Source: Nitrospirota bacterium (GTDB taxonomy: Bacteria > Nitrospirota > Nitrospiria > SBBL01 > Manganitrophaceae). Taken from it: 5,223 bases of DNA. Under the pieces are notes generated by a model, which saw only the letters and a list, made by a program, of their open reading frames with translations, ran no database searches and was not told the origin of the DNA. A program made the translations under genes and the position numbers. Positions 4,842 to 5,223 of the stretch are shown piece by piece (the first letter of the stretch is position 1; each line of letters opens with the position of its first letter). The DNA lies in NCBI GenBank assembly GCA_023248505.1, contig JAHFEM010000189.1:1-5223 (forward strand). The letters are read 5' to 3'.

Positions 4842-5223
4842 TCAAAGGGTTATGCCCGCCGGGTAGCGAGGTGATTCCTGGATGTCCGAAAAGGCGATCT
4901 CGACGACTAATTCGGGCCGAACCGTTACGATCCAAGCATCCTGTCTTGTCCCCATCGAAAGAAATTTCTCCGTCTGCCACCGGAGCACCTCATCGGTCAG
5001 TCCCTTGAAAGTTTTTCCGAGCATGATGAACCGCCCGCTCTCCGGATCGCGCGCCCCGAGGTGAAGGTTGGAGAGCCATCCCGACCTTCGGCCATGCCCC
5101 CACTCCGCTGCCAGGACCACCAGATCAAGCGTCTTCGCCGTCTTAAGTTTCAACCAGTGGGAGCCTCGCTGTCCGGCGTTGTAAGGAGCGTCAAGCGATT
5201 TCGCCATTAATCCCTCATGCCCC
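4842..5223 (-). CDS. ATP-dependent DNA ligase (mycobacterial LigB-type), C-terminal part, cut by an in-frame stop
   Basis: The gene enters from the right edge; 126 codons are visible before a TGA at 4844-4842. ATP-dependent ligases seal nicks through an enzyme-AMP intermediate. Numbered from the first whole codon at 5222, motif IV is EGLMAK (3-8) and motif V is WLKLK (23-27), with lysines 25 and 27 near the AMP pocket. The OB-fold follows, with [20 protein letters not shown] and [19 protein letters not shown]. Wording and spacing are very close to mycobacterial LigB (about 500 residues), a monofunctional ligase rather than the LigD repair enzyme. The adenylation lysine of motif I lies outside the window. 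The stop falls exactly where family members have the arginine starting motif VI, so the product as read lacks motif VI and probably cannot charge itself with AMP. A sequencing error or real inactivation are both possible; a functional shortened ligase is less likely. I leave the symbol blank because ligase naming differs among lineages. Confidence 0.85.
   Translation of the reverse strand, partial: GHEGLMAKSLDAPYNAGQRGSHWLKLKTAKTLDLVVLAAEWGHGRRSGWLSNLHLGARDPESGRFIMLGKTFKGLTDEVLRWQTEKFLSMGTRQDAWIVTVRPELVVEIAFSDIQESPRYPAGITL

Noticed and set aside
4729..4980. 83-codon - strand frame overlapping the ligase end, considered as a frameshifted ligase tail
   Set aside because: Its translation does not resemble ligase. 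The conserved tail instead follows in the original frame after the TGA, so the defect is a nonsense codon and not a frameshift.

Overview
The window reads as a stretch of an ordinary bacterial chromosome. It has three complete genes on the + strand and the 3' part of a fourth on the - strand, entering from the right edge. Coding DNA is moderately GC-rich with G/C-biased third codon positions, and start sites carry Shine-Dalgarno-like sequences. No tRNA, rRNA, CRISPR array, transposase or phage gene is visible. The lineage cannot be fixed from this sequence. The mix (REC-AraC regulator, M1 aminopeptidase with an ERAP1_C-like tail, zinc-ribbon/tudor-like small protein, mycobacterial LigB-type ATP-dependent ligase) would suit Nitrospirota, Deltaproteobacteria or Acidobacteria relatives; that is inference with low confidence.

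Layout. Bases 1-197 are a leader region with a perfect TATAAT box and a 10-bp palindrome. Bases 198-986 encode a response regulator with a receiver domain and an AraC-type DNA-binding domain. Bases 987-1173 hold a good sigma70-type promoter followed, at its predicted transcript start, by a 14-bp hairpin built from a CTTACG/CCTCACG-like repeat. Bases 1174-3771 encode an 865-residue zinc aminopeptidase of family M1 with all catalytic residues intact. Bases 3772-4255 have no convincing gene but are unusually rich in inverted repeats and end with two Shine-Dalgarno sites. Bases 4256-4672 encode a 138-residue protein joining an N-terminal zinc ribbon to a C-terminal beta-barrel like the UvrD/PcrA tail. 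Convergent to it, 5223-4740 on the - strand is the C-terminal part of an ATP-dependent DNA ligase. An in-frame TGA at 4844-4842 interrupts it at the first arginine of motif VI, and the conserved tail continues in the same frame to a natural stop at 4740.

The genes do not form an obvious pathway. The regulator and the peptidase are co-directional but 187 bases apart, and the peptidase seems to have its own promoter, so a shared operon is not supported. The two observations most worth checking are the nonsense codon in the ligase and the structured, gene-free interval before the zinc-ribbon gene. I found no clear sign of a wholly new system.
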